Of a stretch of DNA of 64,000 nucleotides, positions 52,648 through 64,000 are shown in pieces. Where the stretch lies: NCBI GenBank assembly GCA_015956445.1, contig WIUZ02000011.1:620001-684000 (forward strand), in the 5' to 3' direction. Position 1 is the first letter of the stretch. Each line of letters begins with the position of its first letter. The position numbers and the translations under genes are program-made. Below the pieces are notes generated by a model. That model saw only the letters and a program-made list of their open reading frames with translations. It was not told the DNA's origin and did not search any database. Origin of the DNA: Thelephora terrestris (taxonomy: Eukaryota > Basidiomycota > Agaricomycetes > Thelephorales > Thelephoraceae).

Positions 52648-55600
52648 CTGAACCCAAGCCCATCAGATACCCCGGACGATTATGCACTATGCCTCTTCTT
52701 CTCTAGCCTCTGAGAGGTTTTCTCACTGCAGGGCGGATCTTGCTTCGTTCACATTGTGGTGTATTGTACTGACTTGGACCTGTATCAATCATGAACTAGT
52801 TTCTTTGTTCCGTCGACCTCTGCATATTACCCAATCGCGAGAACGCCGGCACAGATGGTGTCTTCCGGTGATATCGTTCCAAAATCAGTTTGAAACGTAA
52901 CGGAACTGGGAAGAGCCAAATCCGCAACAAGGTACCGGAACGCGTTTGTAGATGATTCATAAGCGCTGCACAGGACCACGCCGCTCCCTTGTGTTGGAAG
53001 CGCTACCCTGGTACAAAGCATGGTTGGCTGGGCGTCGATAAGAATATCGGCGGAGTGCCTAATAGTAGCATTGCGGTGACGTAAACCCCGACGCGTTGAG
53101 GGTAGGAACCTTCCATTCTTCGATCAAACACGCAGGATGGGGCTAGGGGTCAAGCCTTCAGGCCGTCAGGGAATGCATGTCTTAGGGGGACCTCGACGGT
53201 CATGAACGATTGTTGTTAAGATCATCTAATCATACCAGCGGAAACAGCGATATTAACATTACCATAAATATGAATACAGCATGCCAGCGTATCACTGGAC
53301 TGCGATAATTTACTTCACGGGAGAGCTCGAAGGAAGGGAGTCCACCATTCGCGGTATCGACGGGAACGGAGGTGTGGCGCGCTCATAGCTTAGGCTTACC
53401 TACAAATCCGTCTACAGCTCCATCACCGATCGTGTTCACCGGACCAGAGTAACACTATCAAGAGGGCGAGTATAACTGTAAGCCGAGGACATCGGATTCA
53501 TCTGGACGCCCAGGATGCACAAAGACTCGACTCGAAGCGCCCGGGATTGCTTTAACGCCTATCAATATACTATGAGGGTCAGGGAAATAGACGCTGATGT
53601 TCGCGGGCTGTAAGCGGGTACTACGCTCGGGTACCTCTCGTTCTAGACTGACATGCAGCTGAGTCAGCTTCGACCGACTTGAGTACAATTGCTCCCGCTG
53701 ATATATTTCTTTGACTCGTGCATCCATTCATCTCATCGATAATCTCCCTTCATCCAACTATCCAGCCTCTAGGCCTCTCGCCTAGGCTACCAAAGGTCAG
53801 GGATACGATGAGTACAACTCGTTGAAGAGTCTTCTCAAATGTCCCCCCTGTCCAGTAATCCTCCCCCCGAGTAATCTGGGCGTCCTGATCGTTATGAAGT
53901 AGTAGTAACTGACTCCGAAACCGTGTTCATCGGTGTGTACCTAGTTGACTGCCGCTTAATTCACTCACGTCTAATTCATGACGCTCAGGATCCAACAGGG
54001 AATTCTTGTGAGTGCTAGTATAGTGTTCATCGATGGTCTTCCTACGAGGAGGGACGACCCCAAAAGTGCAAAACAGGTGGTGTCACGGAGCCCTCCGGTG
54101 GTAAATTTTATTTGGGATCCATGGCTCGATTGCCTTGGAGGATCAAACCAATCGCACACCTTGATTCGCGGTTGAAGGCTTCTCCGATGGTTAATCACCT
54201 CGTAGGCAAGCTCGATGGGTTTACTTAGCTTTTTGTAGAGAATCGGGATTGAGCCTTGCTTCAATGAACTATCGCATTCGCAGCGAGCATCTGACCTGAG
54301 CGTCGCTTGGTTGTTAGGGTGCATACTGGCGTTGAGGCTCGCCATCGTAAAAGATCTCGGAAGCTACTGATGGTAAAGGAACCCTCCTCCATATATACTG
54401 GCCACGTGCCTTTGATATCTTGAGGTAGCGGAGAGAGGATAAACGTGCCTATGGGGTCCGGTAGAGGCATGGAAGAGCTCACGCGCACTGTGAAGGTTGC
54501 TAACTGTCCCCAATGTCAGTACAAACCATTCCCGAGAATAAAAAACTCAAGGCTCTCCAGTGTTGTGCGCACCAGCGAAGTCAACCAGTCTTCACAGCTT
54601 GCTAGCGTAGTTACCCATCACTTATCAGTGATGACATGCAGGCGTCAGCCATTCATTGACGAGATACGGAATCACTATGTGGGCGCCTGAAGCCATAGAA
54701 GAGCTCGAGTCTAAACGGCGTACTCGGTGGAGAACCTCGGTGTCCCGAGATCATGTAAGCGCGTTCATTCGGGGGTGGTGAGTGGCGGATACCACAGAAC
54801 GACAAAGTCCTGACAGCCAACTATATCGACATGGAATCACGAAATGTCCGTGGCCCTTCTCGAAGGATCAAGGCCGCAAGTTATCAGATAGGTCCAAAGT
54901 TGGGTGGAACACAAACAAGTGCTTGAATGCGAGCGGAACACGCACACGTTCACCCCTCCGTCATTCAAAACGGGGAAAGAGTGGGCAATTGCATCGTGCG
55001 CCCTCGCATTTTCTCCGAGCGCTCCTCGAAAGTCGGAAGTGAACCAGATACGCATAAACCGCTCTCAACTACTATAATAACACCCGAACTCACACATTGA
55101 ATCCTGTCGCACGTCCACGCGTCCGACATTCCCATACCTGCGAACATAACGGACCTCCAGCTGACCCGAGTAAGAAATGCCAAGTGTCAGCACCCTGGGA
55201 AAGACGCCGAGGAAGTGCGGAGCTGTCAAATCTGAACTGAACTTTGAAGTCTTCAAGCGATGTCCGTTGACAACGCTGATGTGGCACCACCCCGGGACTC
55301 ATCCGAATCGCCAACCCATGGGTTCGGGGCCCGGGCTAAGACCTGCCAAGGCCCCACCGTACCACTTTCACTGATCTGTTATATGTAAGATGGTGAAAGC
55401 CGCCCTTCATCAGACAGATATACATACATAATCACGTAGCTGATGCACATCGCAGGCGCAGTAACCATCGCGCTGCGCTGGCGTCAGCGTGTGAACGAGC
55501 GGTAGCGCCCCGGGCGTGGCGGTGCAAAAACTTCAGAATGAATTGCGCGGGGCGCTGAAAAAAACGTGGTGGCGCAGCTTATCCCATCCCGATCCCGTAG

Positions 55601-56108
55601 GGACGTTATGTCAACCGTGGCACCATGCCGGAACCGACTAGTGCCAGCTAGTGCCCTTGATGGAAAGGGCGACGTGAAACAGCGTAAAACGTGGTGAAGG
55701 GTCGTTGGGCGCGCCCCAACAGAACGTTCTCTCAGACTGATCAGGAGTGGGACCGTAGACGCTTACCAGACCCCCATCGCATGACATATGTACGGCGACG
55801 TTTTGGGTTTACCGATCGTTTTGATATTTTAGCGTGTTTGTTCTGCTGCCGCGTGCATCGCATGAGTACCGCCGCGGACGGTTCGTGAACACTTCTATAT
55901 CTTGCTGGCCCCATAGGGCCTCCTCAGGTCGCTGCACGTCCGGGTGACCCATCTAACGATCTCTACAAGAGAGAAGCATTGGAGACGTCGATGTAAATAC
56001 AAGATAGTAGTAGGAAGGACTCTACACTTTACAAATAACCCTTGCTTTGTATTTGTACAAATGACCGATGTGCAGGAGGGTCCATCGTGGTTGCTTTTCC
56101 CCGGTGAT
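52648..56108. other. 3.5-kb stretch without recognised genes
   Basis: No family, RNA or transposon was identified. A minus-strand frame at 53458-53727 opens with ATG (MDARVKEIYQREQLYSSRSK) and may be an exon. Bases 55480-55700 are GC-rich with several GCGCTG/TGGCG motifs, but no gene was resolved. The stretch lies just downstream of the hexokinase gene. Confidence 0.35.
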
Positions 56109-58248
56109 TTACAGAGTTGAACTAGCTTTTGTGGCGATCAGAGCACCCAGAGCGGCTGAGAAACGTTTTATTATATCATCCGTTGGGCAAGGAAAGTACC
56201 AGCGTTGACTTACCACCGACACCACTTCCGTCCTTAGCCAACCCAATCTCGACCGCTTGCTCAACCTTCTTTCCTATCAAGCGCCCAAGGGAATCTCGCA
56301 GCTGGGTTTCGAAGTTGGGATAAAATTGGATCAAACTGCGGTCATCCCTGTTCAGAAAAACTTCCGGGAAAATGTTGTTTCACGGGGGGTGGCTTACCTT
56401 CCATCAACGCCGACGCTGATCTTGCCATTGGCATTAACATATTCCTTCCTCTTGATACCCTCATCTGTTCCCAAACTTGCACATCCAGTGTGAACCAATA
56501 TAGCGGCGACGGCGCATCCGCTTAGCTTGGCCGCGCGTTCGGCGACGAGAGTACAGGCCCAGCGGACGATAGCGGCATCCTTGAGGGAAACATCCTCCGG
56601 GTTCTGCTCAAATCCAAGATCATGGAGGATGACCTTCTTTACCCGCTCTAGCCTCTGCCTTTGAGACTCACTCAACTTGGCCACATCGAAGTCACCAAGG
56701 TGCAAAGCTGCGAGTTTATCGGCGACACCGTAGACGTCTTCCGTTGGCTCGGCCTTGGGTTTCTCACCCGCCCACGCAACTTCGACGTTGGACATCACAG
56801 CCGTGTCAAGCCCGTAATGCTTGTTCAGAACACCAGAACCTACACGGCCGTTGAAGAGGAGGGGTTTGGGAGCAGCGTCGATGAGTGCGAGGAGGATGTT
56901 ACGAGTGATCTCTCCGAGGTACATTCCAGAGACGAACTTCTCAAATGCCTGGAACCGAGGGTTGATTGACATTCGGTCCAGTATGTTATCGAAGGGAGTT
57001 GTGGGCAATGTCGACCTCTGAAATTGATCAGATGACGAACGACCGTGGGCGATGACCTGCACATACGGAATTGTTGAATGCACCCCACTCGGCGTTCACG
57101 ATCATCTTTCCACCGCTAGATTTGAGAGTCTCGTCCTTGAGCTTGGTCAACTTGCTCAGATCCTCGATGTAAGCACCATTGGTTCCGGTTCCAAATATTG
57201 CTCCGAGTAAAGAGCCACCAGCAGTGTAAGATTGCGAAAGCAAGGTGCCAACGGTCTATATGGGAACGTTAGATCCGCTACGCTGAGATCTCATCGCGCA
57301 TATAGTCGCCTACATCGTTCACCAGAGCGACGCATTTGACGTGCAGATGTTTCCGGTTAAAGGCGTCCTGGAGGAGTTTCACAATATCGTGACCGACGGC
57401 GTTCCTTGCAGCGAAGCCTGAAGTAACCACACGGTCATCAGCAAAAGGCCACAATGTGGCAGGAGTGGAGGTCGTACCCTTCGTCCATGTTAGGAGGTGG
57501 CCCGAATCGAGGGCCGTCTGTTCAACCGGAAATGAGAAAGTCAAACCCAGGGGCAGATCTTCCCCTTCCGGAGCATCGGAAGCTTCAGTGGAGGTCAGGA
57601 AAGCGTCGACAGAGTCCGCGAGATAGTCTGAAATTTTGGTATACCGTTAACGAGGCGCTAATTTAATCTCGTAATCGGCGCTGGTGACTTACCAAACAGG
57701 GCGGTGGCTTCGCCAGTTTTCAGCTTATCAGAAACTTTGTACTTTTGCTGGCGAAGGCTGAAGGTGTGATCGCCGTTGAGTTTCACCTCACAAACACGGC
57801 TGTAAGTGAACATATGATGCGTAAGTGAAGTGGGTTTGCGGGAGGAAGGGGGATAAGAACTTACAGATTTGTTCCTCCGAGATCAAGAGCGAGGAAAGTA
57901 CTGGAGATCAACGGCGATGGTGAGAATGCGCGTGCCTGGGTATGGGTTTTGGGGAGGGTGTATCACTGACCCCTTCTCCTTGCCCGATGGCACGGCTGTG
58001 ATGAAGGTTGGGCTGGATCGCGGGGGAGGGGTAAATAACTGTGGTTGGCACATAGGGTGAAATGATAGAACATACATTATTGCCATTGCCTGGCCATACT
58101 CAGCGAGGCCCTTGGCGATCTCCTGAAGAAATTGAGTGGTTATCCGTGTGAGGACGACATCGTCGAGCTTGAATTGGAGCTCGATTGAATCAAGAATCTG
58201 TCCGGCGGCGTCAGGAAGTGAGTTAGAAATAGTGGCAAGGGGGGCCAT
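56109..58248 (-). CDS. Hexokinase
   Basis: Phosphorylates glucose or fructose with ATP, the first step of glycolysis. The start at 58248 reads MAPLATISNSLPDAAGQIL. Exons then give FLQEIAKGLAEYGQAMAIM, PTFITAVPSGKEKG, TFLALDLGGTNL joined to RVCEV (phosphate-1 motif), LPLGLTFSFPVEQTALDSGH (sugar-binding region), CVALVND joined to TVGTLLSQSYTAGG, SLLGAIFGTGTNGAYIED (phosphate-2 motif), MIVNAEWGAFNN, FEKFVSGMYLGEITRNILLA and KLSGCAVAAILVHTGCASLG (adenosine motif). The end is FYPNFETQLRDSLGRLIGKK, then GSGVG joined to AALGALIATKASSTL with a stop at 56109. About 9 introns are needed. It could be the regulatory Hxk2 type or a plain enzyme. Confidence 0.94.
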
Positions 58249-59787
58249 GGAGGACAACGAGGGGGAAGAGAAAGGGGCGAAAGGAGGAAGACAGTCTCTG
58301 TGTTATTCCCCTGGACGAGGTTTTGAGTTTACAAGTAATTGCAGAGGGGATTCTCAAGTAAAGCGCAAGTTCATCCGGATTTTTGTCGGAGTCCCGATCG
58401 CCGAGAAACAACCCCGGACGATCCCGGGGTTGATGGGAATCGCGGGGGTCTAACCCACGACCGACTTTGAAAATTAATCGATACATGATCTATATCTAAC
58501 CGGCAAAACTAGGTAGTTATAGTTTTTTGAGAACGATCCCGAGCGGGCTGGAGGGGACTACAGACAACCTGTTGTGACCGTCGGGCCACATTGTCCCGCA
58601 TCCCATACTCGTTACCAATTCAGATCAATTCACAACGGCGTTGAGGTCGCAACGTCTGGGCAACCCGGCCTGGCAACGGTGTGCTCAGCGGACCAAACCG
58701 TAACAGCTTCCGCCATCGGGCCTAGCAGAAAGGAATGCGGTGCCGGCAATCATCTTTGTCAACAGATTAGATCGAGGGAGCCATTTCTGCGTGCAATGAG
58801 GTCGTGAGTGTGCCGGTGTGGTCACCGTGCAGCAGTGGAGGAGGAACCAAACTTACACATCGGAACTGGCAGCCTGCGAGGACGGAGGAGGGCGAGTGGG
58901 TGGGGTGGAAGGGGACTTGGAAGCAAAATAGAGTCGGGCGCTTTGTGTGTGCGTATTGCAATGACGTACCATGGGACGGCTTCTCGAAGACTCGGCTGCA
59001 TTGAAACAAAGTTTAATTTGCTTCGAACAGCACGTGTCGGTGCGTCGAGTTTAAAGGTGGGAAGAACGAAGTTCAGAGAGGAGGGAATACAGCCTGAGTG
59101 CTGCGGCAGCAGGCTTGAAACGTCTCAGTTTTCTGGCTGGGTCCGGATGCCGTTGACCTGTACGACATCCCAGGGTGGAAAATTTTCTTCTCGCGCCATT
59201 CACCATCATCTTCTGGTCGACAAATGGAATACTTTTGTTTGATGAAGATGAGTTGTCGACTCGGATAGGAGGATGGGGATGGAACTTGAAAGGGTTTCGT
59301 ACACGATCAAACCGGAAGCGGAATCTGTTGAAGGTATGTTTGACTGGTATTCATTGCAGCTTTGAAGCGTATACCGGGGTTGTTTTTTTCAGGCTGAATC
59401 TTTGACGGTCGGGTGGGTCGACGGTCAACGGAGATCGTCGTCGAGCCTATGCAGTTAAGATGTAACTTTTACCGGTGTTATTCTTTTACCTATCTTGTTT
59501 GCGTATATGCTGCAGAAATGGCGATAACACCAGGTTGGTAATAGACCTGGATCATATAAATTTCCAGCAGTAAAACGTTTGCTCCAACCCAGTATGTTGG
59601 CGCTCCCAGGCCCAGGGTCCAGCTGCGACATCTCCAGCCCGGAAATGAGATAGGGCCAGTACGGCCCTGGAGACTCTAACTCTTGGTGATGGTGATAACA
59701 GAGTGAGAACCCGCCGACCAAACAAACACAAACTCTCCACGTTGCCATCAGACGCTTAACTTATACACGTCTCTTTCAATCCTCGAG
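58249..59787. other. Divergent spacer hexokinase / SEC13
   Basis: About 1.5 kb between outward-facing genes; it must hold both promoters. A plus-strand open stretch at 58808-59242 is Gly/Arg-rich but unsupported. No RNA or repeat recognised. Confidence 0.35.
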
Positions 59788-61174
59788 ATGGTACGCTCAC
59801 CAACGCTTCTCAATCTAAATCTGCCCAGCCTTGACGCGCTGATATGTCTAGGCGTCCACGACAGCCTCCGATCCGATCCCCATTGAAACGGCCCACGATG
59901 ATATGATTGTGCGTTTCGCTCGTTGCTTGTACGCGTAAACCCTGACCAAAGCTCTCGAGCAATAGCATGATGCTCAGCTGGATTACTACGGAAAACGACT
60001 CGCGACGTGTTCCTCTGATAGGACCGTGAAAGTCTTTGATGTTGTTGATGGCGAGACTCAGCGGTCCGGAGGACATACTCTCAAAGGGTACGCAGGCACA
60101 TATGTGATGTCGAAGACTTGGGATGCTTATATATATTCACAGACACACGGGTCCAGTGTGGCAAGTGGCTTGGGCGAACCCGAAATTCGGTCATATCCTC
60201 GCCTCTTGTTCTTACGACGGAAAAGTGATCATCTGGAAAGAACAGCAACAAGCCCCCACGTCCAATTCATTATCTGGCAAGTGGACAAAGATTAAGGAGC
60301 ACACTCTACACACTGCTTCAGGTAAGAATTTCAGGGGTGCAATGCGGTGCTTAACATGTCTTGCACAGTAAACTCAGTCTCTTGGGCTCCACATGAACTT
60401 GGGGCAATCCTGGCCTGTGCCTCTTCTGACGGAAAGATCTCCGTTCTCACTTTCAAAAGTCAGTGACCGTCTGGCATCTCACTCCTCCAGCTCGCCAACT
60501 AATCACTGCTCGCACACAGACGATGGTCAATGGGGCGCCGATATCTTCAGCGGTCACGCAATTGGATGCAATGCCGTATCTTGGGCTCCAGCCACAATCC
60601 CTGGTTCGTTAATCACCCCATCATCCGGTGCCAACCTCCAAACCGGTCAACCGCACAACCCAACCCATACCGTTCAATCCGTCAAGCGCTTCGCCACTGC
60701 GGGTTGTGACAACCTCGTGAAGATTTGGGGGTATAGGGAAGACACTCAGAGCTGGGTGGAAGAGGAAATTTTGGAGGGCCACACCGATTGGGTCAGGGAC
60801 GTAGCCTGGGCTCCGAATATCGGGCTACCTAGAAGTTACATTGCCACTGCCTCCCAGGTTGGTACAGCGAATCTCCACATATTCCACTGGACCTCATGTT
60901 GAATTCACAGGATAAAACTGTGGTGATCTGGACTAAAGATACACCAACCTCACCATGGGTCAAGACGACCCTTGACCCGTCTGTCTCTGCAGTTTCTGCG
61001 CCTGCAAATTCCGGTGCGCTCGCTGCAAAAGGGAAATTCCCGGATGTCGTTTGGAGAGTATCGTGGAGTTTGGCGGGTAACATCCTGGCGGTGAGCTGCG
61101 GAGATGGTAAGGTGACGCTTTGGAAAGAAAACTTGAAGGGTCAGTGGGAGTGTGTCAGTGACATGACCAGCTAG
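59788..61174 (+). CDS. SEC13: WD40 protein Sec13 (COPII coat / nuclear pore)
   Basis: Six-bladed beta-propeller shared by the COPII outer coat and the Nup84 complex. The start codon at 59788-59790 is followed directly by an intron (59791-59851). Exon 2 begins at 59852 with [19 protein letters not shown]. After another intron comes [20 protein letters not shown], the hallmark start of Sec13. WD blades follow: [115 protein letters not shown] and [20 protein letters not shown]. It ends [12 protein letters not shown] with a stop at 61172-61174. About seven introns are needed. Confidence 0.95.
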
Positions 61175-61407
61175 TCCCCTTCAATCGTGCGGTAAATTAT
61201 GTATAGCATTACGTAGATCGATATCCTGCCACAACGACCTTGGATGAGTGTGGTACGGTTATCATGATGTGTCTATCTGGATCGTCGTTGATGGTCCCGG
61301 ACCTGAGGGCATCTGGAAGTAGGGTATCGTTCGCAGGCCTTCTGGGACCGGGCCTTCAGCATCCAGTTTCTTTCGCGCTCGGTCCGTCTGGGGTGTACGC
61401 ATTCAAG

Positions 61408-62687
61408 TCAACTCCCCGGGATTAAATCTATGGTACTCACGACACCGGCAGCGGCAGCCCCCCGCTCCAGGCCTTCTAACAACGAACATGCCTTACACAA
61501 TTCGTTGCTTGACATGTATCCACACCGCTTACATGTCTCTGCGGTGCCGTCCGTGGGCTCAATGTCGGAATATAAGGGTTTACAGACGGTACTCACGTTG
61601 TGCTTTCTGTGTGGCTTTCACTTCTTCTTTTACTGCAAAAGCTTCCCCGGAGTGAATGATGTCGATGATCGCACTTGGTCGCGCGGCTTCTAGATCCTTC
61701 AAAAACGCTCGCGCGTGACCGCGGTAAGCATCTGGCGAGTATATGCACTCTGTAGAGAAGTAGTCGAGTTTCTTGAAGTAGGCGTACCTGTGTATCGTTA
61801 TTTGAGAGGTGTGATGAACAATTAAACGTGTCCGCTTACATTACAATCTCCTTCTCATAGGCGTACTTGAACGGTTTTGACCTCTTTATCGTGTCCTCGC
61901 CTTGTGTACATATTGAAGTGCACCGGCCAAGGCGAGCGATATCTCCACGCATGACTAAGAGAAACCAGGCGAGTTTCAGCAAACGAGGATCAAAGGTGGA
62001 TGTCGAGAAAAAGAAAAATCTCACCATTCATGAGCACAGTCTCAGCGATATCGTCAGCGTTATGGCCCGTAACGATGTGATCCACGTTCAGCATCGCGGC
62101 TCCCCTGTCTAGGGCCTGTCGGCGAAACACGCCACAGAAGGTGCAGTTGTTCTTTTTGCCTATTTGGGCAACGACTGCGTCCATTGTCCAGCCGTAGAGG
62201 TCGTTGTAGCTTAGAATTTTGAGAGGCATCGAGTATTGCTGTTGGTTCCGTTTCACCGTCTGGCGAGGATGTAGTATGTGAGCCAACGGACCGAGCAGTA
62301 GTGGGGGTGGGATGTACTTCCAACGAGTCATCTCTATAGCCCGTGATGCCTTCGTCGATGGATAGGAGATATAGATGGACGCCGTAGTCGTATCTCTCGT
62401 TAAGCGTTTTCATCACGTATGCCAGGACCGTCGAATCTTATCTACCATTGTGAGCAAACTGGCGAATGCGCCATCCGAGCCATCAAAAAGGATAACGTAC
62501 CTTTACCACCAGAAGCACCTATCGCGACCCTGTCTCCCGGCTTGAAAAGCTGGGATTGGGTGATTGTGTTGTGGACTTCGGTTTCAAAGACGTAGAAGAA
62601 GCATTCTTTGCAGATCTGTTGGCCTGTTTTAGGTCGTTTGAGAATCGCTCGAGATTTTGCGCAGAGAGCACAGAGCTTAGGAGCCAT
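61408..62687 (-). CDS. NCS6: Cytoplasmic tRNA 2-thiolation protein 1 (Ncs6/Ctu1)
   Basis: Catalytic subunit of the Ncs2-Ncs6 complex that thiolates U34 of tRNA Lys, Glu and Gln, using sulfur from Urm1. The start at 62687 reads [20 protein letters not shown] and [16 protein letters not shown] (first zinc-type Cys set). Then come [17 protein letters not shown] (PP-loop, split by an intron), [40 protein letters not shown] (CxxC), [55 protein letters not shown] and [19 protein letters not shown]. The end [20 protein letters not shown] is the second Cys set. The stop is at 61408. All catalytic cysteines seem present. It is divergent from NOP9. Confidence 0.93.
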
Positions 62688-63206
62688 TGTGCCCTGGCGG
62701 TCGGTGGATGTCTGGAGGCAAAGATGGAGGGTCAGAAGAGTGATCGAGCGGAAGAGGAAAGAATTCGGGTCATGACTCGGAGCGCTCATGGAACGCGGAG
62801 TCCGGCGACTCGTCAGTTGACAGAGTCACCGTTGTCGCTTTAAGCTTGAGCTTAAGAGTCTCGTTTGCAGCTATACTCTAGAGACGCCAGTCGGGATTGA
62901 TATTCCTTCTTTGAAACGTACATATATTGTAACACCCGGAACCAATGTAACAACCAGAGGCGCGACATCTCAAGCACGGACTCGAGAACCGTCAACGACA
63001 TATGCCAACTGCTTCTACCAACGCGTGAGCGTAGTAGCCCAAGTTTTCTCTGGGGCTCATCACCACGACTCACGGCGGCAGATTGCGGTAGGACGAGTTG
63101 CCGTGGGAACTGATCCCAACCCCGAAGAGTTTTTCGGATTCGATCGCCAATTGCTTTCCCGACCTTTATCCTCCAGTTCTACGAGTCTCAGTGCTTCTAG
63201 GCAGCC
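62688..63206. promoter_or_regulatory. Divergent upstream region NCS6 / NOP9
   Basis: 519 bases between outward-facing starts; both promoters. No further gene or TATA box assigned. Confidence 0.4.
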
Positions 63207-64000
63207 ATGCCAAGGGAGAACCGTAAACGGGGCAAGAAACACAAGAAACCCGTTCCGAACGAGCCAGAACCCCCGGCGGACCTCGAGGTCTACCAGGAGA
63301 ACGCGGATTACGAAGGCGAACCACAAACCGGAGGCTTCGAGGGTGGGAATAGACCAGCATGGGTCGTCCGAGAGAGGGAACCCCAGGTCAACCCGGAAGC
63401 ACCCTTCGGATACGTCGATGCGGACGTGAAGGCGTACTTCCGTACTGTTGAGTTACAAATCAGGGATTGGCAAGAGAATCCAGCGCATACCAGTGCTGGA
63501 TACAGCGGTGATATCGAGAATGATCAAGATCCAAATGAAGGTGGTTCATCCTTCACAGGAGCTCCCCACCATTGCTTATACAGGCATTCAGATCGACGTT
63601 TGTTCCTTTCCGCCGCTCTGCAGGAGATGTCCGGGAAGGAACTTCAACTTGCCACCGACCCAGACTGTTCGGGAATACTTGAACGAATGGCATACTCCAT
63701 GGATGATTTTACTCGCAGAGTCTTCATGGACAGATTGGCTGGTTCGTGAGTATAAATGCCATCACGAGCAATCGCGAAGTTGAGATGTGTGTTGCCAGGT
63801 ACGAACAGCTGTCGACTCACAGGTTTGCGTCGCATGTGTGCCAAACCGTGTTCACAGTTGCAAGCGAGACAATTGTTCGAGAGGTTCGTGGACAGACTCC
63901 TCGAAGACTCGGCGTCTTTCTGACCAGACGCGCAGGCACGGGGAAATCTGCCTACCGTAGACCCAGAACAAGGAGAGTTGCGTACCGTTGCACAACTGGT
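63207..64000 (+). CDS. NOP9: Nucleolar Pumilio-like protein Nop9 (3' end outside window)
   Basis: Pumilio-repeat protein needed for 20S-to-18S rRNA processing. The start at 63207 reads [19 protein letters not shown], then an acidic linker and [29 protein letters not shown], followed by the first repeats [20 protein letters not shown] and [27 protein letters not shown] donor at about 63748 joins to [20 protein letters not shown] and ASETIVRE. A second intron of about 53 bases (GTTCGT...GCGCAG, to about 63934) then joins to [20 protein letters not shown]. The gene continues beyond the window; only about the first quarter to third is here. Confidence 0.9.

Noticed and set aside
58808-59242. 144-codon plus-strand frame in the hexokinase/SEC13 spacer
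   Set aside because: Composition is Gly/Arg/Ser-rich without domain or splice logic; looks like chance.
1-64000. CRISPR arrays, insertion sequences, prophage or restriction systems
   Set aside because: None seen; the window is eukaryotic nuclear DNA with spliceosomal introns throughout.

Overview
This window is nuclear DNA of a filamentous basidiomycete, most likely an Agaricomycete. Genes are interrupted by many short introns (mostly about 45-70 nt, usually GT-AG with CTAAC/CTGAC-like branch sites). They sit on both strands with short spacers. Two families known mainly from Agaricomycetes are present: a DUF6535 protein and a DUF6534 membrane protein. No bacterial-type operon, CRISPR array, virus or complete transposon was seen. 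The window cuts into the 5' end of COA3 at the left edge and leaves NOP9 incomplete at the right edge.

Left part (1-26 kb): COA3 (mitochondrial cytochrome oxidase assembly), a catalytic-type RNase III, PAPS reductase MET16 (sulfate assimilation), the mitochondrial AFG1-like ATPase divergent from the urease accessory gene ureF, translation factor eIF3f, a poorly resolved small gene, and a large DUF6535 protein gene with an apparent one-base frameshift. A gene-poor stretch holds unrecognised exon-like ORFs. Then come an intron-rich aldehyde dehydrogenase, a compact Zn2Cys6 protein, proteasome alpha2 (PRE8), a 1-Cys peroxiredoxin and a DUF6534 membrane protein.

Middle (26-50 kb): a large alpha/beta hydrolase with a disordered insertion and tail, two tandem divergent alpha-tubulin genes, a Bin3-type RNA-cap methyltransferase, a glycerol-phosphatase-like HAD enzyme, exocyst SEC15, a 5S rRNA gene, calcineurin B (CNB1), a Tra2-like SR/RRM splicing factor, and a long protein combining a disordered N-terminus with a medium-chain reductase fold. 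Next is a second, identical 5S rRNA gene in inverted orientation, with a decayed copy of the SEC15 3' end behind it. An intron-containing tRNA-Leu(CAA) follows.

Right part (50-64 kb): an NmrA-like protein, about 3.5 kb with no recognised gene, hexokinase, COPII/nuclear-pore SEC13, tRNA thiolase NCS6/CTU1, and the start of NOP9.

The genes are mostly conserved housekeeping functions in typical fungal head-to-head and tail-to-tail arrangements, not one pathway. The most interesting structures are the inverted segmental duplication that carries 5S rRNA together with the tail of SEC15, three introns that only splice in frame with GC donors, a SEC13 start codon isolated in its own mini-exon, and two apparent single-base frameshifts in otherwise long ORFs. 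All readings are by eye, and exon borders of unrecognised genes are provisional.
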